Notes under the pieces: generated by a model | Seen by the model: only the letters and a program-made list of their open reading frames with translations | Databases searched by the model: none | Told to the model about the DNA's origin: nothing | Assembly (NCBI GenBank): GCA_900473745.1 | Contig: UCMW01000002.1 | Location: 63,265-127,264, forward strand | Length of the DNA: 64,000 bases | From: Hyphomicrobiales bacterium | GTDB lineage: Bacteria; Pseudomonadota; Alphaproteobacteria; Rhizobiales; Rhizobiaceae | Direction of reading: 5' to 3' | Part shown: positions 63,888 to 64,000 of the stretch, piece by piece | Numbering within the stretch: position 1 is the stretch's first letter | How the letters are laid out: each line of letters opens with the position of its first letter | Program-made: the position numbers and the translations under genes

Positions 63888-64000
63888 CCGAGGAAATCAC
63901 TGGCACCGGCGAGGCCGATCTCGCCCGCCACGCGGAGAAGATGGCAAAGAAAAAGGCCGCCCGCGATAAGATCATGGCGACCAAGACGGGTGAAAAGGGC
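63884..64000 (+). CDS. cobO: Cob(I)yrinic acid a,c-diamide adenosyltransferase, start only
   Basis: The first 39 residues (MTEEITGTGEADLARHAEKM then AKKKAARDKIMATKTGEKG) match the CobO/BtuR N terminus, which normally precedes the P-loop GKGKGKST beyond the window edge. ATG 63884 overlaps the GNAT stop. The enzyme adenosylates the cobalt; it belongs to the same riboswitch-controlled operon. Confidence 0.9.
   Translation, partial: MTEEITGTGEADLARHAEKMAKKKAARDKIMATKTGEKG

Noticed and set aside
1-64000. tRNA, rRNA, CRISPR array, insertion sequence or prophage
   Set aside because: No cloverleaf, rRNA segment, repeat-spacer array, transposase, integrase or phage gene was found by reading both strands.

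Overview
The window reads as chromosomal core DNA of an alphaproteobacterium of the order Rhizobiales, most likely Rhizobiaceae. Grounds: high GC, dense operons with 1-8 base stop/start overlaps, a fused secD-secF gene, a suf operon with the gene order known from Agrobacterium (sufS2-B-C-D-S1-X), a DUF1127 gene, aerobic cobalamin genes (cobP/U, cobW, cobN, cobO), and GCCCCTCACCCTGACCC-type palindromic repeats common in rhizobia. I see no prophage, insertion sequence, CRISPR array, rRNA or tRNA gene.

Layout. 1-24.7 kb is housekeeping: erpA (partial, minus) diverging from dgt; argS and a very long SPOR-domain envelope protein; nagZ-scpA-scpB; an ABC ATPase without permeases; tatABC, serS, surE, pcm and a LysM/M23 lipoprotein; a minus-strand DUF815 ATPase; then yajC-secDF followed by two genes related to mitochondrial complex I assembly factors (NDUFAF3-like and NDUFAF6-like); convergent trmFO and a DUF1127 gene. 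24.9-29.2 kb holds tyrS, anmK, a patatin-like protein and an alpha/beta hydrolase.

29.3-40.9 kb is the Fe-S assembly region. A class I cysteine desulfurase, sufB, a small coiled-coil gene, sufC, sufD, sufS and sufT run in one direction. A minus-strand pyrimidine-catabolism block (rutA-B-C-D-F, no rutE or rutG) then lies between sufT and sufA. The rut promoter region shows a near-consensus sigma-54 -24/-12 element and a RutR-like operator, so the block appears to be under nitrogen and uracil control.

41-44.8 kb is regulatory or accessory: an Lrp-type regulator with a LysE exporter, a LuxR/LuxI quorum-sensing pair with a perfect TGTGA-N6-TCACA box before luxR, a small gene coupled to luxI, a convergently overlapping small gene, an intergenic region rich in GCAA/TTGC dyads, and an orphan flagellar-rod-like protein. 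45-50.1 kb is the glycine cleavage operon gcvTHP behind a tandem glycine riboswitch. 50.3-56.8 kb has a copper pair (small Cys-containing protein plus a YcnI-PCuAC fusion), a HemG-like flavodoxin, crcB, an RluA-family pseudouridine synthase, a HAD phosphatase, an ATP12 chaperone and a lipoprotein. 56.8 kb to the end is a B12-riboswitch-led operon: cobU/cobP, cobW, cobN, a GFA-domain gene, a GNAT gene and the start of cobO.

Most worth a second look: in-frame palindromic repeats inside cobN that add about 100 residues and match a repeat inside the rut operon; the rut block splitting sufA from its operon together with its sigma-54/RutR architecture; the quorum-sensing module with two unrecognised small genes; and the yajC-secDF-NDUFAF3/6-like operon.
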